Source: Puccinia triticina
Taxonomy: Eukaryota > Basidiomycota > Pucciniomycetes > Pucciniales > Pucciniaceae
Length of the DNA: 64,000 nucleotides
NCBI RefSeq assembly: GCF_026914185.1
Contig: NC_070566.1
Location: 5,270,001 to 5,334,000, forward strand
Direction: 5' to 3'
Shown here in pieces: positions 44,974 to 55,503 of this stretch. The notes beneath the pieces are model-generated. The model did not search any database and was not told where the DNA came from. It saw only the letters and a list, made by a program, of their open reading frames with translations. Every line of letters starts with the position of its first letter. Positions within the stretch are counted from its first letter, which is position 1. A program made the translations under genes and the position numbers.

Positions 44974-46078
44974 GTCAGGCTCGGTGATGCCAAGAGTATG
45001 AATACTCTTCTAGCTACGCCGGCAACAGAGCGCGGTGCGGTAGCGCGCGCAGCAAATGCGGGGTAAAAGTGCGAAATAGCAAAAAAAAGCTATTTCTAAT
45101 GAACCCAAAAAAGAAGTTAACGGAGGGGCCAGGGGCGCCTGGGGTGATTTAGTGCCCTCCGCGGTTCTTACAGGGCCTGCGCACAAAATGCGCAGGGGTT
45201 TTTGTGTCCTGTGACTTCTGGGGCCCTTGAAAAAGGGGGTATTTGCGCGATTACTCGCACCCAGGATATAGATAGGGATAGAAATCCCAATAGAAAGACA
45301 AAAAAAAACAAACTTCATTTTTTAAGGTAGGTTTGCGGGAAAAAAGGCTGTTGATTCCAAAAAAACCGTAGTTGGAGCTTGGTCAGAGGGTGCGCTGGTT
45401 GGATAGGACAAGGGCGGGTCTGGCAAGGCTGCGAATCGGTTATAATGGTATCTGAGTGGCCTTCCTTTGCCCGAAGGCCCTCAATTATATATTCAAGCTA
45501 CAACCGGTAGGGTGTAGCTCTTATTGCAAATGCTTCCTTGGTCTCTCGGCCGGAGGAAGCAGTGCTTCTGACAAGGGTGACGGGAGTGAAGGAGGATTCT
45601 ACTAGTCCCTACACTCCTGTTCATTGTATTTGTTATTCAATCTTTTTGCTATTCCTCGGCTCGAGTAATAGCGTGGTTTGTGTTCCATCATTGGCCGGGG
45701 GAGGAGGAGTAGTATAATTCTGTTTCTCTCCTCCCCGACCAAAGTCCTTCTATTTCTCATGGAGACTACTCTCAGTTTAGTAGTCTCTTGAGAGTGTCTT
45801 GCGACCCGTTCTCTTGGCTTGAGAACGGGTTTTGAACTGTAATTCTTTCTCCTGCCGATTCTTTGGCCGGAGCTTATTATCCTTACTCGTCTAAAGGATC
45901 TTTTTTATTATTATATATGTATTTATTCTGTGCGCGGCGCTCCGCACTGCAGCTAGGACTTTCCAAGAAAGAAGTTTATTTTGTACGCGGCGCTCTGCGC
46001 CGCTATTAGTACATACAATTTTTTGTAATGTTACAATAGTTAGCCGGGCTCTAACTTATTATAGTAGCCCGGCTGACA
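44974..46078 (-). repeat. 5' LTR of gypsy A (1105 bp)
   Basis: It matches 4283-5383 along its whole length, with scattered differences, and is followed by the second CAGAT at 46079-46083. Right after it the copia A frame resumes. Confidence 0.92.
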
Positions 46079-46316
46079 CAGATAATCAAGGAGCCATTAA
46101 ATTAGCCGGTAATCCAGTTTTTCATTCAAGGACAAAACATATAGATGTACACTACAACTGTATTAGAGAAGCTGTAAAATACAAAGAAATAGTATTGGAA
46201 TATATTCCAACAGCTGAAATGACAGCTGACATAATGACTGAAGCTTTAGACAGAGTTAAACATATAAAATTTAGTATTAGTCTCAGTTTATCACCTCCTA
46301 CAGGATTAAGGGGGGG
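46079..46316 (+). pseudogene. pol: Ty1/copia element A: RNase H end (part 2) and polypurine tract
   Basis: Continuation of the frame cut at 4282: NQGAIKLAGNPVFHSRTKHI, HYNCIREAVKYKEI, PTAEMTADIMTEALDRVKH. This is the copia RNase H C-terminus. The purine tract AAGGGGGGG (46308-46316) lies directly before the LTR start TGTTGAAGG. Confidence 0.9.
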
Positions 46317-47152
46317 TGTTGAAGGTGTAATCCCTGTAGAAGGGAAAAGGATCAGCAGTGCTCTCACTGCTGAAGTTTCTACTGCCAAGTATGCTCAGCT
46401 TCCTGCTGACAAGCATGCTCAGCTGTTCCTTGCTACAGCTGCTCATCACAGTGCAGAAAGCAATAAGAAAAGAAATGCACCAGAGAAGTGGAGCATTCCT
46501 GCAAGGAGGAGAAAAGTATAACTACTTTTCTCTCCTGTCCTTTTGATGAGGACTTTCCAATAAGAAAGTACGCTGAGGAGTAATCCCTCAGCAGCATTTG
46601 TTTACTATAAATCCTGGGCTCTCTTTACCCCTCTTGTACCACACACACTTACTCATACTCACTCATATATACACTCACTCACACTCACTCACACCCACTC
46701 ACTATATATATTCTCAATTATCATCTCATCATCTTATCATCTTTATACATACACATCATTATCAACATTTGTCTGGTAGCCTTTCTCAACAGACTCACAA
46801 ACTAAACTTACCAAATACATACACACTTTTACAACATAAAGTTAACAGGTAGGTATACTGGCAGCATGGTAATCTCTTTGGTGGTGATCCTAGGGTTATC
46901 TGGGGTGTGGTTCTGGTGTGCTGGAGTCTGTAGATCTGCCTCAGGCAAGGGGGATCCCGACTTTTGCTTATGTAATTTACATATGTACATGTGGTTTGGC
47001 GCGCCTGGTAGCACTGACACATCACAACTGCGCATGCGCGCCACAACTCAATAACTCAGGGAAGGAGAATAGTTACAAAGAATTGGTAAGTTGTAACTAA
47101 GGTTAAAATTGCATGAGGAAACAGAATCTGAAGTCAAAACAAAGTTTTCTCA
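46317..47152 (+). repeat. 3' LTR of copia A (right end tentative)
   Basis: It starts TGTTGAAGGTGTAATC right after the polypurine tract. A TATA-like TATAAA at 46608 could drive transcription. A CTCACT/CATA microsatellite lies at 46640-46720. The right end is placed at ...TTTTCTCA (47152) because the next bases, TACCA, begin homology to the gypsy B LTR (TACTA at 55302). An alternative end is TTAACA at 46847. Confidence 0.5.
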
Positions 47153-47157
47153 TACCA

Positions 47158-47355
47158 TTTTTGGGTGCTTTCTGGGGCCAATTCTTATTCATACAATTAG
47201 TACATGAAGGAATAGGAATAAGGGGGTACTTGAAGTGGGTGACCCTCCTTAATTTATAATGAGGAATCTGATTCTGCAATAATAATTTAATAATTATTAT
47301 TATTTACTAAGTTATTGCAGTCTTTTGGATACTTGATGTATCTCTAAGGCTGACA
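47158..47355 (-). repeat. Gypsy B 3' LTR fragment
   Basis: It shares GGGGCCAATTCTTATT, TAATTTAATAATTATTATTA and GATGTATCTCTAAGGCTGACA with 55307-55503. Homology starts abruptly at 47153-47158 next to the copia A LTR. Confidence 0.8.
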
Positions 47356-47374
47356 CTTGCCCCCTCTAAAAAGG
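47356..47374 (-). promoter_or_regulatory. Polypurine tract of gypsy B
   Basis: Minus sense reads TTTTTAGAGGGGGCAAG immediately before the LTR start TGTCAGCC. Confidence 0.6.
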
Positions 47375-47391
47375 TTAAATTCTGAAATAAT

Positions 47392-48720
47392 TTAATCTTT
47401 GTGTTTAGAGTTCTTGAATCTTCTTAGATATTTATCTGCATCTTTGATGTCCTTTTCTGGTAGCCATTCATCTTCATGAATTGGGTTCCTGTATCTTACA
47501 AGATATAATTTATCTTTCTCTCCTCTGATTTTTTTGTCTTTCAAGATCTTATGAATTTTCTTCTCCTCTGACTCTTCAAGTGGAGGTACTTCTGCTTCAG
47601 GTATTTCCTTGCGTAAAGGGAATAATTCAGCATCTGATTCATTATAGTGTTTAAGTAAGCTTACTGGAAATTTAGGATGTTTCTTTTCTAGTTCTCCATA
47701 TAGTTCCACTTCTACTGCATTTGGTGCATGTAATGCTTTGACTACAAATGGGCCTACAAATGCATTTCTAAGCTTCTTAGGTCCTTTAATATTAGTAAAG
47801 TTTGTAGTTGATATTAATGCTAAACCTCCTATTTTGAAGCTGGGTACTTTATGCTTTTTGTCCCATTTTTCTTTGCTATATTCAAATGCATTATCCATGC
47901 TTTGTTGGGCGTGTTTTCTGGCTTTTTCCAGCATATTTTTAAAGCTTGCTTCTGTGGGGTGTACTTCTACCAAGTCCATTTTCAGGCTGTCTTGTGGTAG
48001 TCTGGGGTTCCATCCTTTTTCCAAAATAGCTGGTGTTTTCCCTGTTGATGCATGGGTTGATGTCCTGTAGGCTAATTCTGGGGCTGGTAATAGTGTGACC
48101 CAGTCATGAGTGAATCCATCAGAATCTTTAAACTCTAATCCATATGCACAGAATCTTCTTAGCATATCTTCTAAAGTCTGAATCATTCTCTCTGCCAGCC
48201 CATCTGTTTGTGGATGGTATGCTGTTGAGAAAGAGAGTTTGGTGCCAAATAAGCGGTACAATCCTCTCCATAGATCTGATGTAAATTTGGGATCCCTGTC
48301 ACTGATGATGTTTTTGAATAACCCTGTCCATGAAATCACTTGTTGCCAAATCATTATGGCTGTGTCCATAGCTGTATCATCTTTGTGACATGGTAGAAAT
48401 ATAGGTGTTTTGCTAAATCTGTCTACAATGACTAGACATGCATTGTAATTCTTCTTTCCTCCAGGTGGTAGTCCTGTAAACCAGTCCATGTTAACTGTTT
48501 CCCATGGTCTAGTGGGTTCTTCTATTTTTATCATGTGCCCAAACCTTTTGCCTGTTGCTTTGTTTGCTCTCTAGCATCTCTCACATGTAGTGCAGTATGT
48601 TTCTACATCTTGTTGCCATGTTGGCCACCATGCTAGGTTTCTTACTCTGTCTTCTGTTCTGTCTGAAGATAGATGGCCAGATAATATACTGTCATGGCAT
48701 TAATGTAGTAATGTATTGAT
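47392..48720 (-). pseudogene. pol: Gypsy B integrase with chromodomain-like C-terminus
   Basis: Zinc-binding part is CHDSILSGHLSSDRTEDRV and CTTCERC, interrupted by in-frame stops before CHDS (TAA) and within the Cys motif (TAG, likely from CAG). The core has VNMDWFTGLPPGG, SDRDPKFTSDLW and [18 protein letters not shown], so the D, D, E set is present. The C-terminus ([28 protein letters not shown]) matches gypsy A. The core frame 47392-48534 is long and open. Confidence 0.85.
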
Positions 48721-49154
48721 CAATACTCTGTCCATTACTGTCAGTACACATGTGTGTTTGGATCTGTTGTAGATGATTCCGTCAAATAGGTGAAATCTTC
48801 CTTCTTGATATGATTTCTTCCATGCTGTATCTAGTGCTGCAATCAGGTCATCATCCTTTGAATCTGTTTTGGATAATATTTGTACTAAAAATGTGCAGTT
48901 CTTGTCTTGTTTATAACTATTTCTGATTTCTTCAAAGAATTCATCTTCTAGTTCAGTAATACTAATTACCATAATTGGTAATTCTTCTGGGTCTTCAAGT
49001 GCCCAGGCTGGATTATCTGGTGTATTTGGTAGGGACCACACCTAGAGAGTCCATCTGCATTTTTATGCAATCTCCCTTCTTTATGAATTATTGTCATGTT
49101 ACCTCTATATACTTGAATGGATATCTGCCATCTAAGTGTTGAGTTGTCTGTTAG
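48721..49154 (-). pseudogene. pol: Gypsy B RNase H end and linker
   Basis: Pieces are [26 protein letters not shown], then a 2-bp insertion (TGTGG for TGG) shifting the frame near 49040, then [18 protein letters not shown] and ELEDEFFEEIRNSYKQD. It aligns with gypsy A 6900-7200. Confidence 0.8.
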
Positions 49155-49360
49155 TCTGCTACCATGATGCATCACCACAGTATGGAGGGCTGTTGGATCG
49201 ACCCATGAGCACTACCAACCAACCACCCAGCTGGCAGCCACAAGCGTCTGTAGCCTAGTTGGTAAAGGCAGCACTCTAGTATGTGTCTCAGCATAGCTGA
49301 GGTCGTGAGTTCGACTCTCACCAGACACATCTTCATTTTACAGTCTCTACACTAAGCATG
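49155..49360 (+). mobile_element. tRNA-derived (SINE-like) insertion in gypsy B pol
   Basis: About 200 bp interrupt the conserved NRHML|RWQ site of RNase H. The word TGTCTGTTAG occurs on both sides (49145-49154, 49361-49370) within a longer imperfect duplication (CTAACAGACA...CTTAG in minus sense), as expected for LINE-type target-primed insertion. The right half is a class II tRNA-like sequence; the left 87 bp are unassigned. Confidence 0.6.
49244..49329 (+). ncRNA. tRNA-like sequence (Ser/Leu-type, probably not functional)
   Basis: 86 nt with acceptor GCGTCTG/CAGACAC (one mismatch), D arm GCC/GGC, and a long variable arm CTCAGC-ATA-GCTGAG. The T arm is perfect: GTGAG-TTCGACT-CTCAC. Box A-like TAGCCTAGTTGG and box B-like GTTCGACTC fit a Pol III promoter. 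The anticodon stem pairs over only 4 bp with an 8-base loop, so no anticodon can be assigned. The long variable arm indicates a Ser or Leu tRNA ancestor. Confidence 0.55.
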
Positions 49361-50643
49361 TGTCTGTTAGAGGTTTTCATGTTAATGAGTGATTTTAGTG
49401 CAATACAGTCTGTGATGACATCAAACACACTTCCATCTAGATAATAGTGGAGTTTCTTTAGGGCCCAGACTAAACATAGGCATTCTAGTTGACTTGCTCC
49501 ATAGCGTGCTTCAGATTTCTTAAGTTGTCTGGATATGAAACAAATGGGACCTTCCACTGGTTTATCATTGATGATTTGTAATTGATGGAGGGCTGCTCCT
49601 AGTCCTTCCATTGAGGCATCAACATATAACACAAAAGGTTTCTTGAAATCTGGCATTAAAAGTAGAGGTGCTCTTGTCAGATGTTCTCTTATTTTATTAA
49701 ATGCCAAGTGTCTTTCTGTTGTCATTTCAAAGGCTGTGTCATTGGAAGCTATCTCACACAAGCTTCTTGCAATGGCTGCATAGCCTTCTAGGTGTTGTCT
49801 GTAGTAGCTGGCAAACCCAAGAAAGCTTTGCATTTCTTTTTTGATTGTTGGTGCTGGTTTCTGTAACACTGCTGCTACTTTACTCTGGTCTATGCATAAT
49901 GCTAGTCCTGAAACTACATGTCCTAATGCTTTAATTTTTGAAAATCCAAATGCACATTTCTTTAGTGATATTTTCATATTGACATTAATTATTTTTCTAA
50001 GACCTAATTCTATTCTACTCATATGGTCTCCCCATGTTTCAGAGCATATAATTATGTCATCTATGCATATAATTAGCCATCCCAGTCCAAGTTCTTCACA
50101 GAAGATGGTGTTCATCATTCTTTGGAAATGTGATGGGGCATTTTTGATTCCAAAAGGCATTCTGAGGTATTCATAAACACCTTTGTGTGTTATAATTCTC
50201 AGGTATTTTCTTGCACGTTCTGTTACTACATTCTGATGAAATCCTTTTAAAGCGTCCATACTTGTAATGTATTTTGCTTTGGCTAGGTTTGTCAGTGTCT
50301 CCTGTATCCCTGGTATAGGATATCTTTCTGGGACTGTGTAGGTGTTCAGTGCATGGAAATCTCCTACCATGTGTGATTTACCATTGTGGTAGGTTATAAT
50401 TACTGGTGTGGTTATTTCCACTTCTTCATTATGTCCTACTTTTCTGAGTACATTGAGCCTTACTAGTTCATCCAGGTGTTTGACTAGCTCTTCTCTTGCT
50501 CTGGGACTTGCTGGATAAGCTGGTCTCCTTAGTAAAGGTGGGTAGGGGCGTTTAATATTTAATGTGATGTCCACTTCATGGCTTATGACTGCCCCTAGTG
50601 GTTCTTTATCTGATGCAAATGCATTTTTGTTCCTATACAGCAT
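49361..50643 (-). pseudogene. pol: Gypsy B reverse transcriptase and RNase H start
   Basis: A long open frame with [64 protein letters not shown], catalytic [35 protein letters not shown], and RNase [18 protein letters not shown] and [18 protein letters not shown]. The catalytic IDD is intact. The frame ends at the tRNA-like insertion. Confidence 0.9.
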
Positions 50644-50699
50644 GTTGCGTAACTGTAATAGTTGATCTACACTCAGTTTATCACTAAAATTAGCTTCTG

Positions 50700-51461
50700 C
50701 TAGTTGTTCTTTTCCAAATCTCTCCTTTTTTCATCCTGTATTTCTACTTGTTCTACAGGTAAAGGCTCTTTGGATTTAAATAGGAATTTCTTCTTTTTAT
50801 TTTCATTCCCAATAGTAAAGTATCTTTCTCTGCTATTGGTTATGTCAAAGCCATAGATATTTAAGTAGTCATTTCCTAGTATGAAGTTTTTACTTACTGC
50901 ATCCTCTATCACAATAAATTCCACTGTCATTCTGACTGATCCTGGGGGGTGAGGGATTATTATTGGGAATTCAAATACTCCTATTGGCTTCATGGTGCTG
51001 CTGGCACTGTTTATTCTTACTTTCCCTAGTGGTAGAAGGATGTCTTTGTAGTCTGGGCATAATTTTCTCAAGTATGTCTCAGGTACTCCTGAGCAATATG
51101 CTCCACTGTCCAGTAAAATTTCTGCCTCTCTACCATTAAACAGTATGTGTGTAATGTTGGTTTTACCAGCTGTGTAACCTTTCCCTCTTGTAGGTTTAGT
51201 TTTCATCAGTCTGGCTTCCTTGATATTTCCTATAGGTTGTCCAGGATGCCATGCTTGTGGTGAATTTTGCTCTGTTTCAGCTTCAGCCACTTCTATATCT
51301 ATGTTGATCATGTTACAAGATCCCGATGAAACTGATGACCCATCATCATGTGTTTCTTCTGTGTCTGATTGATCCTTTTCTTCAGCTGTTTCTTCTGCCT
51401 CTATTTCAACATTGTTAAGGTTTTTCTTTGGGTGAGGGCAGTTTGGTGAAGTGTGTCCCAT
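50700..51461 (-). pseudogene. pol: Gypsy B protease region
   Basis: It follows the zinc knuckle with an acidic linker, then ILFNGREAEILLDSGAYCSG (intact D-S-G active site), LPLGKVRINSASS, and SKNFILGNDYLNIYGFDI. The frame ends at a run of six A (about 50729); one more A would join it to the RT frame ([18 protein letters not shown]), so a 1-base deletion is the likely cause. Confidence 0.85.
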
Positions 51462-51473
51462 CTTAATACAGTT

Positions 51474-53012
51474 TTAGCACTTCTTATCCTTCTTATAAGT
51501 TTGGTCTTTAGAAGTAGATGGTTTTTTCTCTTCTGTTTTCTCATTTTTATCTCCTTGATACTTAGGCTTATATCTTCTGCCAATGCGTGTACGTGTAGTT
51601 ATGTCTTCTAATGTGTTGACTATATCTTCTGTACTTGCATTGTAGGGTAGTCTACTTTTAATGGCATGCTCTAGATCTCCTCCACATTTTTTCAGGATTC
51701 TCAGGTGGACTTTGTTGTCTGTTAAATTGGGCCAAATGGCTTTCAATCTATCTTTCTGAGATATTACCCATTTGAGTGGATTGTCCTTTTCAATGTCAAA
51801 GGTGCTCTCATCAAATTTATTTTCAATTTTGAAGCGCCATGCTGGGCTTCCCCATTTGCTGTTAATTTGTTCTTTCCACCATTCCCAAGATTGTTTGCCA
51901 TGGGTTGAGCGTAGGTCTGTGAACCAGCGCTTGGCACAACCTTTGAAGAGACTGTTAAGTCTTCCAGTGATTGAGGAATCACTCAGTTCAAAATCTTCTT
52001 GGTACAAATCAATTGTTTTGATGAAGTCCAAGTGATCATATTCTCCTTCACCTCTAAATGATGGCCAATCTTTAATTCTGGGTACATCTTTAGAGTTATC
52101 TTTCATAGTTTGGATACTTGGGTAATATGATTGTTCTTTGAAGAATGGTGTTTGTGGGACTGTGTACTCCTTCCTCAATGGTGTCTCTTCTTCTGCCATT
52201 CTTCTGAAGGGATTGCTGGATTGATGTGGTGGTACATCTTTCATCCCTTGCTTGTATGGTGTATGAGTTTGAGGTCGCACTGGTATATTGTTGCCAATTT
52301 TTTGTGCTATGTTATCCATGCTAGCCATAATTTTGCTCTGCATTTCATCAAACTTATTGTTGATCTTAATGATTTCATCTGCCATACTGTAACTGTTGTG
52401 TATGATGAGTTGTTCTAGTTTATCAACTTTGTCCATTATTTCAAGTATGTTTTCATCTTGAGTTTCACGGTTTTCTAACTCATGCTCACTGTGTATTTTC
52501 AGTTGGTCTAGTTTACTGTTAATATCCAATCTGTTAATATCAGTATGTATTGCATTTAATTTGGCAATTACTGTAGTTTCTTTAGCATCTGTCTGAATTT
52601 CTGTTGTGATCTTTTGTAATTTATTATTATAATCTACAAGTCCTAATTTTATATTTCTTATTTGTTGTATTATTCCTGTAGTTTTCTTAACCTCTGGTAC
52701 AATATTTTTAATATCTTTAGCACTATCCACCGCATTTTCTGCTAAGTTTTTGATTTTAAAGGCACTATCATGTACATTAAGGTGGATGGCATTGATTTTG
52801 CTATCAATGTGTTCAATATTTTTAATTAAAATTTGATTAAAAAAGTCTTCTACTTTTGCCAGAGGCTCATTTGGGTCAATAAGCTCTTCTATGGTTTCTG
52901 CTTTTTCTTTTTCCTTTATTTCTTTTTGTAGCTTATTAATTTGTCCTTGCTTATTCAAGTGTTGGATTTCTTGGCGCACAGTTTTAGTTTTTTGTATAGG
53001 AATATTGTTCAT
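51474..53012 (-). pseudogene. gag: Gypsy B gag (512 codons) truncated in its zinc knuckle
   Basis: The N-terminal third is coiled-coil rich (NKQGQINKLQKEIKEKEKAE; KLDQLKIHSEHELENRET). The core reads IKDWPSFRGEGEYDHLDFI, LFKGCAKRWFTDLRS, WKEQINSKWGSPAWRF. The frame ends K-K-C-stop; the next in-frame codons give NCIKMGHTSPNCP. So a TAA at 51474-51476 replaced one residue between the first two cysteines of CX2CX4HX4C. ATG at 53012 is the natural start (MNNIPIQK). Confidence 0.85.
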
Positions 53013-53278
53013 TTCTGACTACTAACATTAAAACTGTGTTTCTCACAAACTTGTGGGTTGGAATTGTTACTAGATTCTTTAGTAGATAGTAGGACAGATT
53101 CTTTAGCAGGTAAGACGGTCTCTTGAGCGGATGACAAAACAATTTCTGTATGTAGAGTGTGGAGGGACAATCGCGGTATTGGGAATATGATGAGATTGGT
53201 TGCACATAATGTTGGGTTTACTAATCTCTGATGTGGAGGGTACCGGAATAGAAGTGTTAGGGATATTTAAGTCAATAC

Positions 53279-53720
53279 TTATTCCTCTATTGAGTCCTTT
53301 ACCTCCATGAGGACTTGGGCCATGCAGAAGGTTTCCTTCCATTTGTTGTTTCCTTTCTTTGGTTTTTGCTTGTAAGGTTTTGGCTTCGATCCCAATGCTT
53401 CCGGTTTGGATCGGTTGATTTTTGGAATCTTGTACAGCTTCTTTGGATCGCGCTCTTTGCTTTCCTTTGCCTGCTTCTTGTTGTTCTCAAGCACTTTGAT
53501 GTGTTTCCTCTCCGTGTACAGGTTCCACCCGTCCGAGTACTTTGTGAGTATTTCCTCCCAAGGGAGGAACTTCTGAATGACCCTGAACAAAGAGATTACC
53601 TGTTTGAGATAGGACTTGAGGAGGTCCATCTCCTCGTAGTTCTTTGCGTTGAGATAGGCGGCTTTTGTCGCTTTGAATATTGCTATTGCGTCCTCCTGAG
53701 CTGTTTTTAGGACTGGGGCC
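53279..53720 (-). CDS. Gypsy B leader ORF upstream of gag
   Basis: The minus frame (MDLLKSYLKQVISLFRV, LTKYSDGWNLYTERKHIK, KIPKINRSKPEALGSK, NNKWKETFCMAQVLMEV) is rich in Lys. It is comparable to the gypsy A leader ORF in position and in the GWN..T..K.I segment. In-frame sequence continues upstream of the ATG (AIFKATKAAYLNAKN). Function unknown; possibly an extra gag-like or nucleic-acid-binding protein. Confidence 0.45.
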
Positions 53721-54620
53721 GAGTGACGTTAGTATGGAATCCTCTATTTCTCTGTTTGTATCTTTGAAGGGTGTGTAGACTGACCTTGAGGGAGTTCCGT
53801 GGTTACTACCTCGAGCTTGTCCTCCTCGGCCTCCCCTTCCTCAACCTCTTTTGGTGGGGGGAGGGTTTGATGTGTGGTTCTTTCCTGATCTGGTTCCAAC
53901 CATGTTTGGGAAGGTAGTTGTTAGTGTTGGAAGTTTTTTTAGTATTGATCAACTGTTTAATCTAATTTTTACTAACCTTCTAGGAGTTTCAGCGCCGCGG
54001 CCTTTGGGTAGAACTGTTGTTCAATGATTCTGACGGGTAGCGTAGCCGGGTGCACTCGTTTCCTCTATTGGCACGGGCTAAGGAAGAAGCCCGACGGGAG
54101 CAAGGCGGTGCATTTGGCTTTCTTCTCCGGTTTATCGGCTGTTGCGGTCTTTGGATTGGTGGATTTGGTAGTATCCAGATGGTTGTTGGCTGGTTTAGCG
54201 GCTGGCACAGGAGCAGACACTAAACTTGCGGTAAAAAGGGGATAAAACGTAAAAGATATGTTTTGTATTGTTTAGTTTTGATGTATTTTTATATGTATTT
54301 TACTATTTTTATCTCTATTGCGCAATAAGTCAGAAACAAGGAAAAACTTGTACTTGTTTAGTGGTTTTAATGGTTTTTTATGTAAAAACTGAAGTACTGA
54401 CAGCAAAAATATGGGGATAATTGCTAAAAATAAGGAAAAAAAACTCAGCAAAAAGTCAGTTTTATCCTTGAAAGGTACTCTGGGTAAAAAAACACAATGA
54501 GGCCATAAAATGACAGCTCTGTTTATGGAACTTAGGGCAGAAAATCCGTCAAAATAAGGGTTTTGGGCCCTAGTACTATAACTGTACTGATTTAAACACT
54601 GGTAATTTAAATTACCAAAC
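53721..54620 (-). other. Gypsy B 5' leader
   Basis: Minus-sense exon-like fragments, for example PVPAAKPANNHLDTTKST and EKKAKCTALLPSGFFL, are followed by GTTAGT-type donor sites, resembling a spliced leader. AT-rich toward 54600. I cannot fix exon borders. Confidence 0.4.
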
Positions 54621-54621
54621 T

Positions 54622-55503
54622 TGTTACATGGCAAATATGGCCACTACAAGGGTTTCACACTCTGTAACAGAGGAGGGATTAATTATGTAATTAATAATAT
54701 GTAATTATTAATTACAGGGAATTAATTTGGCGTAAAAAGTAGGTGGTAAGCGCTTAAAATGATTGGCTGCTTGACAGAGGCGGTGGTCTCACGGCAACTA
54801 CTTATAAGGATGAAGCTTTAAATATGCTAATAAGGGATTTTTGATGATTTTAAAGGGTTTAATCCAGTGTATTTTACGTGCTGCAGATGGTTTATAAGGA
54901 AAAAGTGGCTACAATAGTAGCAGAGGAGAATATTCACGGCAAACTTACAGTTTATGGGCAGTGAATAGTCTGGGGGATCTTTTCCTGAGGGCCAAATAGA
55001 CCTCTATTTATAGAGGGGACTTCAGTGCGCGTAAATACTAAGTCCTTTTCTCCCTATGGGAGTATCCTGAGGTGTAGCCGTGAACAGGGCTTGGCTGTGG
55101 GTAATTTAATTGTATTGTAATAGACTAATTTCCCTGACTCTGTCACATGACATGTTTATAACCAATTTTCATGTGAAAGAGCTTCAGTAGAAGTCTACAT
55201 AATACTTTAACGGGGTATTTTTACACGAGTAATATTACTCATTAATGTACAACAGTTTATTTTTATGTACTTTGTTTGTTTTACTAATTTTTTGTATGTA
55301 ATACTATTTTTGGGCGCTTTCTGGGGCCAATTCTTATTTATGCAATTAGTACATGAAGGAATAGAAATAAGGGGTTACTTTGAATGGGTGACCCCCCTTA
55401 ATTTATGATGAGGAATCTGATTCTGCAATAATAATTTAATAATTATTATTATTTACTAAGTTATTGCAGTCTTTTGGATACTTGATGTATCTCTAAGGCT
55501 GAC
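54622..55503 (-). repeat. Gypsy B 5' LTR (left border uncertain)
   Basis: The right end ...CTCTAAGGCTGACA at 55503 is certain by match to 47355. The left border is guessed at TGTTACATGG (54622) or TGTAACAGAG (54663). The next 5 bases after 55503 are AAGCC; their partner would lie outside the window. Confidence 0.5.

Larger units (their letters stand above)
4283..46078 (-). mobile_element. Ty3/gypsy retrotransposon A (interrupted, full length)
   Basis: Two matching LTRs begin TGTCAGGCTCGG and end CCCGGCTGACA on the plus strand (4283-5383 and 44974-46078). They bracket gag-pol remnants on the minus strand. The host copia sequence shows a 5-bp duplication CAGAT at 4278-4282 and 46079-46083, so both ends are original. 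Order in element direction: LTR, PBS, leader ORF, gag (cut by the CACTA block), zinc knuckle, protease, RT, RNase H, integrase, chromodomain, PPT, LTR. Domain order RT before integrase is that of Ty3/gypsy. Several nonsense codons show it is inactive. Confidence 0.92.
47153..55503 (-). mobile_element. Ty3/gypsy retrotransposon B (decayed)
   Basis: Same domain order as gypsy A on the minus strand with clearly diverged protein sequence. A 200-bp LTR piece at 47158-47355 (ending CTCTAAGGCTGACA) is repeated at 55307-55503. Stops, shifts and a tRNA-like insertion disrupt pol. The left LTR is truncated in this window, consistent with copia A having inserted in it. Confidence 0.82.

Noticed and set aside
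46866..47054. 62-codon plus ORF with hydrophobic start (MVISLVVILGLSG)
   Set aside because: Lies within the tentative copia A LTR; short, overlapped by antisense ORFs, no other support.
49244..49329. Functional tRNA gene
   Set aside because: Anticodon stem has only four pairs with an eight-base loop and the acceptor has a mismatch; the insertion context fits a SINE-like copy better.
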